Shown: positions 10,167 to 17,913, numbered from the stretch's first letter. The stretch is 33,890 nt of DNA from Streptomyces hygroscopicus subsp. hygroscopicus (GCF_001553455.1 NZ_BBOX01000270.1:1-33890); one strand, 5' to 3'. Translations and numbers: made by a program. The notes: generated by a model from the sequence alone, not told the origin.

Positions 10167-10167
10167 T
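10150..10167 (-). terminator. Perfect palindrome at the end of the response regulator gene
   Basis: An 18-bp perfect inverted repeat (acgccgccgcggcggcgt) touches the stop codon of the response regulator at 10167. It can fold into a GC-only hairpin with a tight loop and probably ends that transcript. Confidence 0.45.
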
Positions 10168-10814
10168 CACCCCCGGTCGAGATAGGCCAGTACCGCCAGC
10201 ACCCGGCGGTTGTTGTCGTCCGACGGCGGCAGCCCGAGCTTCCCGAAGATGTTGGAGGTGTGCTTGGCCACCGCCCGCTCGGTGACGTGCAGCCGCGAGG
10301 CGATCGCCACGTTCGACCGCCCCTGCGCCATCTGCTCCAGCACCTCCAGCTCCCGCGGCGTCAGCCGCCCCAGCGGCTGGTCCTGGGCCCGCCGGTCCAG
10401 CAACTGCGAGATCACCTGCGGATCCATCGCCGTACCCCCGGCGGCGACCCGCCGCACCGCGTCGACGAACTGATCGGCGTCGAAGACCCGGTCCTTGAGC
10501 AGATACCCGATGCCCCCGCTGCCGTCCGCGAGCAACTCCCGCGCGTACAGCTGCTCCACATGCTGCGACAGCACCAGCACCGGCAACCCCGGCCGCGTCC
10601 GCCGCGCCGCCAGCGCGCACTGCAACCCCTCGTCGCTGAACGACGGCGGCAGCCGCACGTCCACCACCGCGACGTCCGGCTCCAGCTCCGCCAGCGCCTT
10701 GCTGAGCTCGGGCCCGCTCTCCACGGCGGCCGCCACCTCGAAGTCGTACGCCTCCAGCATCCGGACCAGCCCGTCCCGCAACAGGAACAGATCCTCGGCG
10801 ACCACAACACGCAC
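10167..10814 (-). CDS. NarL/FixJ-type two-component response regulator
   Basis: DNA-binding response regulator, 215 residues. The receiver domain (1-120) has the acidic pair E7/D8, the phospho-acceptor D52 in AVVDVRLPP and the conserved Lys 107 in YLLKDRV. A LuxR-type helix-turn-helix follows: LTPRELEVLEQMAQGRSNVAIASRL and VAKHTSNIFGKLGL. The GTG at 10814 has GGAG five bases upstream. The likely partner is the histidine kinase at 12081-13358 on the same strand, but an opposite-strand methyltransferase gene lies between them, an unusual arrangement for this pair type. By position the pair may control the MMPL exporter divergent from the kinase, or respond to the same stress as the methyltransferase. 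This is inference from context. Confidence 0.9.
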   Translation of the reverse strand: MRVVVAEDLFLLRDGLVRMLEAYDFEVAAAVESGPELSKALAELEPDVAVVDVRLPPSFSDEGLQCALAARRTRPGLPVLVLSQHVEQLYARELLADGSGGIGYLLKDRVFDADQFVDAVRRVAAGGTAMDPQVISQLLDRRAQDQPLGRLTPRELEVLEQMAQGRSNVAIASRLHVTERAVAKHTSNIFGKLGLPPSDDNNRRVLAVLAYLDRG

Positions 10815-10934
10815 GGCGGCTCCATGACCTCATCGGGCCCCGGACGGGGACACGGCCGAATCCCTGAGAATGTACCGCCGCCCCCACTGGCCCGGCGCAC
10901 GCACACCTGAACACCGGTGCGTAGGCTGTGCGGC

Positions 10935-10970
10935 ATGGCATGGACGAGCGTTCCGCACTGCTTCCTCTGA
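10935..10970 (+). CDS. Possible 11-residue leader peptide upstream of rRNA methyltransferase
   Basis: ATG at 10935 to TGA at 10970 encodes MAWTSVPHCFL. A TAGGCT (10922-10927) seven bases upstream fits a -10 element, so the ORF may begin a leaderless transcript. Short peptides ahead of rRNA methyltransferases or other ribosome-protection genes often act as sensors of stalled ribosomes. Here that is inference. A second overlapping frame (ATG at 10940, 43 codons) has poorer codon bias. Confidence 0.35.
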   Translation: MAWTSVPHCFL

Positions 10971-11152
10971 CGCGGGGACGAGCACGGCGGCGTGACCCCC
11001 GGGGCCCGGCCCCGGCGGTTCGGCACGCCGCTTTCCTCGGTGTGCCCGCCTTCCGCGGCCCGGCCCGGTGAACGGAAAACCCTCCGCCGGTGCCGCCGGA
11101 CGGCCCTCGCGGCCGGTTCGCGGGTACGTCGTGACCTCTTCCCGATCACCGC

Positions 11153-11171
11153 GGGCGGCGCACCGCCGCCC
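11153..11171 (+). promoter_or_regulatory. Hairpin abutting the methyltransferase ribosome binding site
   Basis: gggcggcg and cgccgccc pair perfectly around a CAC loop. TCTT follows, then the GAGGAG ribosome binding site (11175-11180). It could act as an attenuator terminator or hide the start site until the leader is refolded. Confidence 0.45.
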
Positions 11172-11186
11172 TCTTGAGGAGCGACC

Positions 11187-12059
11187 ATGTCCTTCACCGA
11201 CCGCTGCCCGCAGGACGGGCCGCCGGCCCTCCTGATCTGCCCGGTGTGCCGGGCCCGTCTCGTGCCCGCCGGGCGCGCCGCGCGCTGTGCCGAGGGCCGG
11301 CACACCTTCGACATCGCCCGGCAGGGCTACCTCGGTCTGCTGACCGGGCGGCGGGCCCGCAGCGCCGACACCGCCGCCATGGTCCGGGCCCGGAGCGCGT
11401 TCCTCGCGGGCGGTCACTACGCGCCGCTGGCCCGGCGGCTCGCCGGGCTCGCGGGGGCGCTGTGCCCGGACGGCCGGACCGTGCTGGACGCCGGGGTCGG
11501 CACCGGGTACTACCTCTCGGCGGTGCTGGACGCGCTGCCCGGGGCGGTCGGGCTGGGGCTGGACACCTCCCCGTACGCGCTGCGGGCGGCGGCGCGGGCC
11601 CATGGGCGTGCGGCGGCGGCCAGTTGGGACGTCTGGCGGCCGCTGCCGGTGCGGACCGGCTCGGTCGATCTGGTGCTCAACGTCTTCGCGCCCCGCAACG
11701 GCGGTGAGTTCCACCGTGTGCTGCGCCCGGACGGCGTCCTCCTGGTCGTCACCCCGGCGCCCCGGCACCTGCGGGAGCTCCAGGGCCGGCTGGGCACGCT
11801 GAGGGTCGATCCGGCCAAGCCGCGGCGTCTGCACTCCGCGCTGTCCGGCCACTTCCGGCCCGGGGACACCGAAACGCTGGAGTACGCCATCACCCTCACC
11901 GCGGACGACATCGACCACCTGGTGTCCATGGGGCCGACCGCCCACCACATCGACGCCGGGGAGCTGCACCGCCGCATCGCTTCCCTGGCACCCCCGCGGC
12001 CGGTGACCGTCTCCTTCCTCGTCTCGGTCCACCGGCCCCGGCCCCTGGGGGCCCGGTAG
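11187..12059 (+). CDS. RlmA/TlrB-like 23S rRNA (guanine-N1)-methyltransferase
   Basis: Predicted to methylate G745 or G748 in helix 35 of 23S rRNA using S-adenosylmethionine; TlrB-type members give resistance to tylosin-class macrolides. The 290 residues start with a zinc-binding knuckle (CPVC at about 17-20, then a CAEGRHTFD block supplying Cys and His) and continue LARQGYL-like, as typical for RlmA. The SAM-binding motif I is VLDAGVGTGYYL (about residues 98-109), followed by GLGLDTSPYAL and LVLNVFAPRNGGEFHRVLRPDGVLL. The ATG at 11187 has GAGGAG seven bases upstream. It is convergent with the histidine kinase (21-bp gap) and lies between the kinase and its probable response regulator. The long leader suggests post-transcriptional control. 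Whether it modifies G745 or G748 cannot be told by eye. Confidence 0.85.
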   Translation: MSFTDRCPQDGPPALLICPVCRARLVPAGRAARCAEGRHTFDIARQGYLGLLTGRRARSADTAAMVRARSAFLAGGHYAPLARRLAGLAGALCPDGRTVLDAGVGTGYYLSAVLDALPGAVGLGLDTSPYALRAAARAHGRAAAASWDVWRPLPVRTGSVDLVLNVFAPRNGGEFHRVLRPDGVLLVVTPAPRHLRELQGRLGTLRVDPAKPRRLHSALSGHFRPGDTETLEYAITLTADDIDHLVSMGPTAHHIDAGELHRRIASLAPPRPVTVSFLVSVHRPRPLGAR

Positions 12060-12080
12060 CGGCTGCGGACCGGCGGCGGG

Positions 12081-13358
12081 TCAGCCGGTGGGCTTCCGCG
12101 CCGAGAGCGCACAGGGGATCTCCATCGTCACCATCGTCGGCCCGCCGACCGGGCTGCTGACCGCGAGGACCCCGTCGAAGGTACCCAGGCGCCGTTCGAC
12201 GCCGCTCAGCCCGCCGCCCGGGGTGATCTCCGCGCCGCCGTGGCCGTCGTCGGTCACGGCGATGCGCAGCATGCCGTCCTGGTGGTGCACGTCGACCCAC
12301 ATCCGGGCGGCGCCCGCGTGCTTCGCCGCGTTGGTCAGCACCTCGCTGACCGCGAAGTACGCGGCCGACTCGACCGGTTCCTCGGCGCGGCCCGGCAGGT
12401 CCACGTCCACCTCCACGGGCACCGCCATCCGCAGCGCCAGCGCGCGCACCGCGTCCCCCAGGCCGCGCTCGGCCAGGACCGGCGGATGGATGCCCCGGAC
12501 CAGGTCGCGCAGCTCGGCCAGGGCCTCGGCGGAGTTCGTCCGGGCCCTGGCGAGCAGCTCCTTGGCCTTGGCGGGGTCCCGCTCGATCAGGGCCTCGACG
12601 GTGCCCAGGCTCATGCCCATGGCGACGAGACGGGCCTGGGCGCCGTCGTGCAGATCGCGTTCGATGCGGCGCAGTTCGGCGGCGGAGGTGTCCACCGCGT
12701 CGTGCCGGGTCTCGGTGAGCCGCTGCACCCGCTGCTCGAGCGCCATGTGCGGGCTCGGGTCCAGGAAGGCGCGGGTGAGCAGGAAGTGGCCGCGCAGCAG
12801 GAGGGGGGAGAGAACCAGGCCCAGCCCGAGGAAGCCGGCGCCGAGCGGGGCGGCCAGGAAGGCGGTGCCCCACGAGCTGATGGGAAGGAACGCGTACCAG
12901 TAGGTGCCGCTCGCGTCCACGATCGGCTTCCACACCCCGGCGGCCATGACGAACCCCTCGATCCCGTAGGGCACGAAGGCGGCGGCCAGCAGCGCGCTGA
13001 CACAGCCGGCGACCATGTCGACGACCAGCCACAGCAGATCCCGCCAGGTGGCCGGGTCCTTCAGCAGGAAGGCGCACAGCTCCACCTGCCCGGTGACCCC
13101 GGGGCGCCGGTCGGCGGGCAGCGGGCGGTACGGCACCTGGATGCGGACCCCGGCCCAGGTGACGGCCAGCAGCCGGCGCTGATTGGCGTGCGCCCGCACC
13201 GCGAGGACCAGGGGCGGGGTGGTGAACGCCCCGATGCCCAGCGGGATCAGGCAGATCGACACGACCAGCAGCGTGAACAGCGTGATCGAGCCGGCCAGCG
13301 TGAGGAAGGCCAGCACCAGCCCCCGCACACAGGCCAACAGCGCCGTACGTACCTTCAT
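12081..13358 (-). CDS. Two-component sensor histidine kinase with N-terminal membrane sensor domain
   Basis: Membrane kinase of 425 residues. The N-terminal part (1-195) is a multi-helix sensor domain found in many actinobacterial kinases: helices at about 10-45, 107-135 and 160-190, with RPGVTGQVELCAFLLKDPATWRDLLWL between. The dimerisation/phosphotransfer region (HisKA_3) has RRIERDLHDGAQARL with the phospho-accepting H237. The ATPase domain has N343 in VLTNAAKHAGA, VTDDGHGGA and GGGLSGVERRLGTFDG. The ATG at 13358 has GAGGGGA just upstream; the longer frame was rejected. It probably phosphorylates the NarL-type regulator at 10167-10814. It is divergent from the MMPL exporter gene (252-bp shared promoter region), which makes that exporter the best target candidate. 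Confidence 0.9.
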   Translation of the reverse strand: MKVRTALLACVRGLVLAFLTLAGSITLFTLLVVSICLIPLGIGAFTTPPLVLAVRAHANQRRLLAVTWAGVRIQVPYRPLPADRRPGVTGQVELCAFLLKDPATWRDLLWLVVDMVAGCVSALLAAAFVPYGIEGFVMAAGVWKPIVDASGTYWYAFLPISSWGTAFLAAPLGAGFLGLGLVLSPLLLRGHFLLTRAFLDPSPHMALEQRVQRLTETRHDAVDTSAAELRRIERDLHDGAQARLVAMGMSLGTVEALIERDPAKAKELLARARTNSAEALAELRDLVRGIHPPVLAERGLGDAVRALALRMAVPVEVDVDLPGRAEEPVESAAYFAVSEVLTNAAKHAGAARMWVDVHHQDGMLRIAVTDDGHGGAEITPGGGLSGVERRLGTFDGVLAVSSPVGGPTMVTMEIPCALSARKPTG

Positions 13359-13610
13359 CTGCGTTCCCCTCGGCGGTCGCGTCCGGCCGGTCCCACGGTC
13401 CGGCACCGGCGGTCAACGCCCCTCAGTCTGACCGGGTCCCGGCCCTCCGGCCACGGGGGTACGGCCCCGTCCGGGGGTGTACCTGGCACCACCCCCCCGC
13501 CTCGCCCTATGGCTCGGCGAAGGGGTGGCTGCCCGGCTGGGGCGCGGGCCCGCGGATTCCTAGCGTCGTGGCATGAGCTGTTCAGTCCGTACCTCAGGGG
13601 GAGAGACGCG
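13359..13610. promoter_or_regulatory. Divergent promoter region of kinase and MMPL exporter
   Basis: 252 bp between divergent starts. TAGCGT at 13561-13566 resembles a -10 hexamer for the exporter transcript, 45 bp ahead of its ATG. No clear direct repeats for a NarL-type regulator were found. Confidence 0.35.
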
Positions 13611-15806
13611 ATGAGTGCGACGAGAAAGGGCCTGGCCGTGCGGCTCGGCGGGTGGAGCACCCGGCACCGCAAGACGGCGATCATCGGATGGCTGCTGTTC
13701 GTCGTGGTCGTCGCCGTGGCGGGCGGTATGTCCGGATCCCGGGAGATGACCAACTCCGAGAACGGCTCGGGCGATTCCGCCCGCGCTGCGAAGATCCTGG
13801 AGGACGCCGGCCTCCAGACCCCGGCCGGAGAGATGGTGATGCTGCGCAGCGACCGCCCGGAGGGCTGGCGGGACGCGGCCCGCGACCTCTCGGCGCGTCT
13901 GGAACGGACGGGTGAGACGGCGCGGGTCCAGCCCCCGGTGCGCTCGGAGAGCGGACGGGAGGGACTGGTCAGCTTCGAGATGAAGGGCGACCCGGACTCG
14001 GCCGGGAAGCGGGTGGGGCCGGTCGTCGACGCGGTGGAGCGGACCGCGTCGGCCCATCGGGGCGTCGAGGTCCACGAGTTCGGCGACGCCACCGCCCAGC
14101 ACCTGCTCGACGGCATGCTGAGCGACGACCTGAAGAAGGCCGAGCTGACCGCCGTACCGCTGGCGCTGGGCATTCTGCTGGTGGTCTTCGGGGCGCTGGT
14201 CGCCGCGCTGCTGCCGGTACTGCTCGGGCTGACCGCCTGTGTCGGCACCTTCGGACTGCTCGCCTTCGTCAGCCACCAGGTGCCGCTGTTCGACACCACC
14301 AACTCGGTGATGTTCCTGGTGGGCCTGGCCGTCGGCGTCGACTACTCCCTGTTCTACCTGCGGCGTGAGCGCGATGAGCGGGCCGCGGGCAGGGACGCCG
14401 GAACCGCGCTGCGGATCGCGGCCGCCACCAGCGGCCGGGCGGTGCTGATCTCCGGGATCACGGTCATGCTGGCGATGTCCGGGATGTTCCTGTCCGGGCT
14501 GCTGCTGTTCAAGGGCTTCGCGGTGGCCACCATCCTGGTCGTGCTGATGGCGATGCTCGGCTCGGTGACGGTGCTGCCCGCGATGCTGTCCTGGCTGGGC
14601 GACCGGATCGACGCCGGGCGGGTGCCGCTGCGGAGTCGGCGCCGCGCGAAGGGCGGGCACGCCGGCGGTGGCGTCTCCGGCAGGCTGATGCGGCCCGTGC
14701 TGGCCAAGCCGAAGCTGTTCGCCGCCGTATCGGGCGCGCTGCTGCTGGTGCTGTGCGCGCCCGCGCTCGGGATGAAGACCGAACAGCTGGGCCTGGAGAA
14801 GCAGTTCGGCTCCGACGCCGCGATCACCGTGGCGTACCAGGAGATCACCGGCTCGTTCCCCGGCGACCCCGCCCCGGCCGAGGTGGTACTGCGCTCCGAC
14901 CGCATCGGCTCGCCCCGCTTCGACGCGGCCGTGGCGGACTTCCGGAAGGAACTCGCCGCGTCCGGGGAGTTCGGCAGGACGGTCCAGGTGGCGACGCACC
15001 GCGCGAGGAAGGTGGCCCGGATCGAGGTGCCGCTGGCCGGGGACGGCGGGAACGCCACCTCCCGGCACGCCCTGGACACCCTCCGGGAGGAGCTGGTCCC
15101 CAGGATCCTCGGGCCGGTCTCCGACCAGGTGTACGTGGGCGGTGAACTGGCCGCGGACCGCGACTTCAACGACCAGCTGAAGGCCGGTATCGTCCCCGTC
15201 TTCCTCTTCATCGCCGCCGTGACCTTCGTCCTGATGCTGCTGTGCTTCCGGTCGCTGCCGATCGCGGTGGTCTCGATCCTGCTCAACCTGCTGTCGGTGG
15301 GCGCCGCGTTCGGCACCATGACGGCCGTCTTCCAGCACGGCTGGGGCGCGGAGCTGCTGGGGATGGAGCCGGCCGGGGCGGTCGAGTCGTGGATGCCGCT
15401 GTTCGTCCTCGTCATCCTCTTCGGGCTGTCGATGGACTATCACGTCTTCGTGGTCTCGCGGATCCGGGAGGCCCATGAGCGGGGCCTTTCCACCCGGGAC
15501 GCGATCCGCGAGGGCATCCGGTCCACGGCGGGCTCGGTCACCGGGGCGGCCGCCATCATGGTCGCCGTGTTCGCGGTCTTCGCCCTGCTGCGGATGCAGG
15601 ACATGCAGCAGATGGGCATCGGGCTCGCGGTCGCGGTGCTGGTGGACGCCACGCTGGTGCGGATGGTGCTGCTGCCCTCGGTGATGGCGCTGCTCGGTGA
15701 GCGCAACTGGTACCTGCCGCGCGCCCTGCGGTGGCTGCCGAGCGTCAGCCACGGCGAGGAGCCGGTGGAGCGGCCGCGGCCGCCGCTGGTGGGGGCGGGC
15801 CGCTGA
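13611..15806 (+). CDS. MMPL/RND-family membrane exporter
   Basis: Proton-driven membrane transporter of the MMPL family (lipid, polyketide or drug export), 731 residues. It has the usual two-fold layout: first helix near 25-42 (TAIIGWLLFVVVVAVAGG), a soluble loop to about 190, helices 2-6 (including VGLAVGVDYSLFYLRRERDE with the conserved Asp-Tyr pair), helix 7 near 370, a second soluble loop, and helices 8-12 (including LFGLSMDYHVFVVSRIREA, the matching Asp-Tyr pair). The two Asp residues are the expected proton-relay sites. The ATG at 13611 follows GGGGGAGAG. The neighbouring divergent kinase suggests control by that two-component system. The substrate is unknown. Confidence 0.92.
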   Translation: MSATRKGLAVRLGGWSTRHRKTAIIGWLLFVVVVAVAGGMSGSREMTNSENGSGDSARAAKILEDAGLQTPAGEMVMLRSDRPEGWRDAARDLSARLERTGETARVQPPVRSESGREGLVSFEMKGDPDSAGKRVGPVVDAVERTASAHRGVEVHEFGDATAQHLLDGMLSDDLKKAELTAVPLALGILLVVFGALVAALLPVLLGLTACVGTFGLLAFVSHQVPLFDTTNSVMFLVGLAVGVDYSLFYLRRERDERAAGRDAGTALRIAAATSGRAVLISGITVMLAMSGMFLSGLLLFKGFAVATILVVLMAMLGSVTVLPAMLSWLGDRIDAGRVPLRSRRRAKGGHAGGGVSGRLMRPVLAKPKLFAAVSGALLLVLCAPALGMKTEQLGLEKQFGSDAAITVAYQEITGSFPGDPAPAEVVLRSDRIGSPRFDAAVADFRKELAASGEFGRTVQVATHRARKVARIEVPLAGDGGNATSRHALDTLREELVPRILGPVSDQVYVGGELAADRDFNDQLKAGIVPVFLFIAAVTFVLMLLCFRSLPIAVVSILLNLLSVGAAFGTMTAVFQHGWGAELLGMEPAGAVESWMPLFVLVILFGLSMDYHVFVVSRIREAHERGLSTRDAIREGIRSTAGSVTGAAAIMVAVFAVFALLRMQDMQQMGIGLAVAVLVDATLVRMVLLPSVMALLGERNWYLPRALRWLPSVSHGEEPVERPRPPLVGAGR

Positions 15807-15909
15807 GCGCGGGGCCCGGAGCGCGCCCGCACAAGGCGCCCGCGGACACGCCCCGCACAAGCGCCCCCGTGGGCGCGCCCGGCGCGAACGCCCCGTACGA
15901 ACGCGCCCG

Positions 15910-15946
15910 CCGTGCCGGACAGGTGTCAGGAGCCTGTCCGGCACGG
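15910..15946. terminator. Shared terminator between MMPL exporter and winged-helix regulator
   Basis: A perfect 14-bp stem (ccgtgccggacagg at 15910-15923 pairing with 15933-15946) and a 9-base loop lie between two convergent genes, so it can act in both directions. Confidence 0.8.
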
Positions 15947-15981
15947 CGGCCGTCATGGGGTCAAGGGAGCGGGGGGACGGG

Positions 15982-16569
15982 TCAGACGGTGGGCACGTAC
16001 TTGTAGCCCACCCGCCGCACCGTCACGATCGTGCCCCGGTGCTCGGGGCCCATCTTGCGGCGCAGCCGGGCCACATGGACATCGACGGTCCGGCCGTCGC
16101 CGACGTGGCCGTACCCCCACACCGTGGTCACCAGCTGATCGCGGGTGTGCACCCGGTGCGGATGGGCGACGAGATGGGTCAGCAGTTCGAACTCGAGGTA
16201 GGTCAGGTCCAGCGGCCGTCCCGCGATTTCGGCGGTCCGCTGGTCGGGGTCTATCCGGATGAGGTCGTCACCCGTCACCGCCGGTGTCTCCGCCGGGGAC
16301 GGCACCGCCGCCCCGGGCTGCTGCCGGTCGGCCGGGACCAGCACCAGATAGCCGACCATCGGCGGCTGGCCGGGGAGCACGGGCAGGGTGTGCGGGGGAG
16401 CGGGCAGCCAGGTGGCGCCGGGGTGGAGCAGATCGGCGACCGGCGGCACCTCGTCCGGTGCGACGGCTCGCAACCGCTGCCGGTTGACCGGGGCGGTCGG
16501 GGCGACGGGGGCAGAGACGGATGCGGAGGCGGATGCGGAAGCGGACGACAGGCTACGGAGGTTCGTCAT
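15982..16569 (-). CDS. Winged-helix (OmpR/PhoB-type DNA-binding domain) regulator without receiver domain
   Basis: Probable DNA-binding protein, 195 residues. The C-terminal part (about 95-195) is a trans_reg_C winged helix: DPDQRTAEIAGRPLDLTYLE, ELLTHLVAHPHRVHTRDQL, TVDVHVARLRRKMG and TVRRVGYKYVP. The N-terminus has no phospho-receiver. It starts with an Ala/Ser repeat (SSASASASASVS), then a Pro-rich stretch and a short region VADLLHPGATWLPAPPHTLPV that may bind a partner or ligand. The ATG at 16569 was chosen because the longer frame upstream crosses the small gene and has poor codon use. It lies 73 bp after the small gene at 16643-16774 on the same strand, so they may form one transcript. 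Its targets are unknown. Confidence 0.85.
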   Translation of the reverse strand: MTNLRSLSSASASASASVSAPVAPTAPVNRQRLRAVAPDEVPPVADLLHPGATWLPAPPHTLPVLPGQPPMVGYLVLVPADRQQPGAAVPSPAETPAVTGDDLIRIDPDQRTAEIAGRPLDLTYLEFELLTHLVAHPHRVHTRDQLVTTVWGYGHVGDGRTVDVHVARLRRKMGPEHRGTIVTVRRVGYKYVPTV

Positions 16570-16642
16570 GGAGGTCAGCTCTTTCGCGCGAGAAGGCGTC
16601 GGTGGACGTCGTGCGCGCGGGCTGGGCGGCCGGGCGGAGAGG

Positions 16643-16774
16643 TCAGCGGCCGAGCGAGCGGGCCCGCGCATCGGATGCGCGGCAACACTCGCGGTCGAAG
16701 TGGTGCGCCTGCCGGGAGGGCCAGAACGGCTCGAGGTCGTAGCGACCCGTCGCGATGTCGTGGAGGCTGGCCAT
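16643..16774 (-). CDS. Small protein of 43 residues, function unknown
   Basis: Not recognised. ATG at 16774 (AGGGG just upstream) to TGA at 16643 encodes MASLHDIATGRYDLEPFWPS followed by a polar C-terminus with a Cys-Cys pair and several Arg. Third codon positions are almost all G or C over the whole length, which supports a real gene. It has no membrane segment. It is just upstream of the winged-helix regulator on the same strand and divergent from the CHMI gene. It could be a regulator partner, or a peptide whose Cys-Cys codons matter for translation. Confidence 0.6.
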   Translation of the reverse strand: MASLHDIATGRYDLEPFWPSRQAHHFDRECCRASDARARSLGR

Positions 16775-16910
16775 GCCCCTATTGAAGCAGATATCGGGCC
16801 CGGGGCGCTCCGCCGCGGGGAACGAGGAAGTGCGACGATGCCCACGTTGAAAAGGCCCCACGCGGGAGCGCCGCAAGGCGCCGCGAACCCCCCTTGAGGA
16901 GCGCACGTCC

Positions 16911-17282
16911 ATGCCGCATATCGTCGTCGAATACTCCGACACCCTGACCGACGCGTTCGACCGCCCCGGTTTCGGCGCCGCCCTGCACCCGGTGATCGCC
17001 AAGACCGTCGACACGGCGGTGGCGGGCTGCAAGACCCGCTTCCGGCGGGTGGAGGAGGCCCATCTGGCGGACGGCGCCCAGGACCTTGCCATGATCCACA
17101 TAGAGGTGTCCATCCTGTCCGGGCGGGACGCCGCGACCAAGCGGGAGCTGTCCGCCGCCGTCCTGGAGGTGGCCCGTGCCCATGTGGCCCCCGTGCCGGG
17201 GCTGACCGTGCACACCACCGTCGATGTACGCGATCTCGACCGTGACTGCTACGAGAAGCACGAGGTGGTGCACCCGGCCTGA
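16911..17282 (+). CDS. 5-carboxymethyl-2-hydroxymuconate isomerase (CHMI) family protein
   Basis: Tautomerase-superfamily protein of 123 residues. After removal of the initiator Met the chain starts PHIVVEYSDTLTD, giving the N-terminal Pro that acts as catalytic base in CHMI of the homoprotocatechuate pathway. The remainder (DLAMIHIEVSILSGRDAATKRELS, then LTVHTTVDVRDLDRDCYEKHE) fits the family, and the length is normal. The ATG at 16911 is 9 bp after TTGAGGAGC. No other homoprotocatechuate genes are nearby, so the true substrate may differ. It stands alone, with a strong terminator just downstream. Confidence 0.85.
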   Translation: MPHIVVEYSDTLTDAFDRPGFGAALHPVIAKTVDTAVAGCKTRFRRVEEAHLADGAQDLAMIHIEVSILSGRDAATKRELSAAVLEVARAHVAPVPGLTVHTTVDVRDLDRDCYEKHEVVHPA

Positions 17283-17295
17283 CGGTCGCCTGTCA

Positions 17296-17335
17296 CCGCC
17301 CGCGGGGACGCGTCCTTCGGCGTCCCCGCGGGCGG
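17296..17335 (+). terminator. Terminator after the CHMI gene
   Basis: A perfect 16-bp stem, ccgcccgcggggacgc at 17296-17311 pairing with 17320-17335, and an 8-base loop, 13 bp beyond the stop codon. Confidence 0.85.
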
Positions 17336-17412
17336 CGGCCGACGGCGAACGGTACACCATCGGGAGCAAATACGACATCTACCTATAAACAACGTAGAGG
17401 CGCACAATGGTG

Positions 17413-17432
17413 GTGCGGTGTTTTTACCGCAC
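17413..17432 (+). promoter_or_regulatory. Leader hairpin upstream of SPW gene
   Basis: gtgcggt and accgcac pair around a gttttt loop. It lies 40 bp before the start codon and just after an A/T-rich stretch (17366-17396) that probably holds the promoter. It could be an operator or an mRNA structure. Confidence 0.4.
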
Positions 17433-17472
17433 TGCGCGGTCAGACTTGCATGGATCGAAGGAGGCGAGTCGA

Positions 17473-17913
17473 ATGGCCGACGTCTCACGTACGAGAGGCG
17501 ATCTCAGGGGCCACCCCGACGTGTCCGAGATGCGGGAGCGTTACGCGCGCATGATGGACGCGCGGGACGTTGTCTTCCTCGACGGGCCGGTGCTTCTCGC
17601 CGGTCTGTACTTCGCCATCTCTCCCTGGGTGGTGCACTTCTCGGGCACCAGTCCCAATCTCATGGTCAACAACCTCGTCCTCGGTATCACCGTCGCGCTG
17701 CTGGGACTCGGTCTCACCACGGCGCCGAGGAGGATGTACAGCCTGTGCTGGGCCATGTCCGCGATCGGTGTATGGATGATCATCTCTCCCTGGGTGGTCG
17801 CCCGGGGGCCCGATCTCGGGATGATCGTCAACAATGTCGTCGTCGGTGCCGTCACCTGCCTGTTCGGCCTGATCGCAGCCGGCATGGTGCTGCGGAGGGG
17901 CAGGGAGACCTGA
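17473..17913 (+). CDS. SPW-repeat membrane protein
   Basis: Small integral membrane protein of 146 residues with two copies of the SPW motif: LYFAISPWVVHFSG (near residues 48-61) and MIISPWVVARG (near 103-113). Each sits at a helix end, giving a duplicated two-helix unit and four membrane helices in total. The N-terminal 35 residues are charged and cytoplasmic (RGHPDVSEMRERYARMMDARD). SPW proteins are common in actinobacteria and often stress-induced, with no known biochemical role. The ATG at 17473 has a perfect AAGGAGG upstream. It is followed by a strong terminator shared with the convergent DUF2848 gene. Confidence 0.9.
   Translation: MADVSRTRGDLRGHPDVSEMRERYARMMDARDVVFLDGPVLLAGLYFAISPWVVHFSGTSPNLMVNNLVLGITVALLGLGLTTAPRRMYSLCWAMSAIGVWMIISPWVVARGPDLGMIVNNVVVGAVTCLFGLIAAGMVLRRGRET

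Larger units (their letters stand above)
10815..11186. other. Response regulator promoter and long leader of the rRNA methyltransferase
   Basis: 372 bp without a normal-size gene. The left part should hold the response regulator promoter. The right part is a leader of about 250 nt with a tiny ORF (10935-10970), GC-rich hairpins such as ccggggcccggccccgg near 10994-11010, and a hairpin at 11153-11171 just before the methyltransferase ribosome binding site. Confidence 0.5.

Noticed and set aside
12240..13500. Long plus-strand extension of the MMPL frame upstream of 13611
   Set aside because: It is antisense to the histidine kinase; the ATG at 13611 has a good ribosome binding site and the family start.
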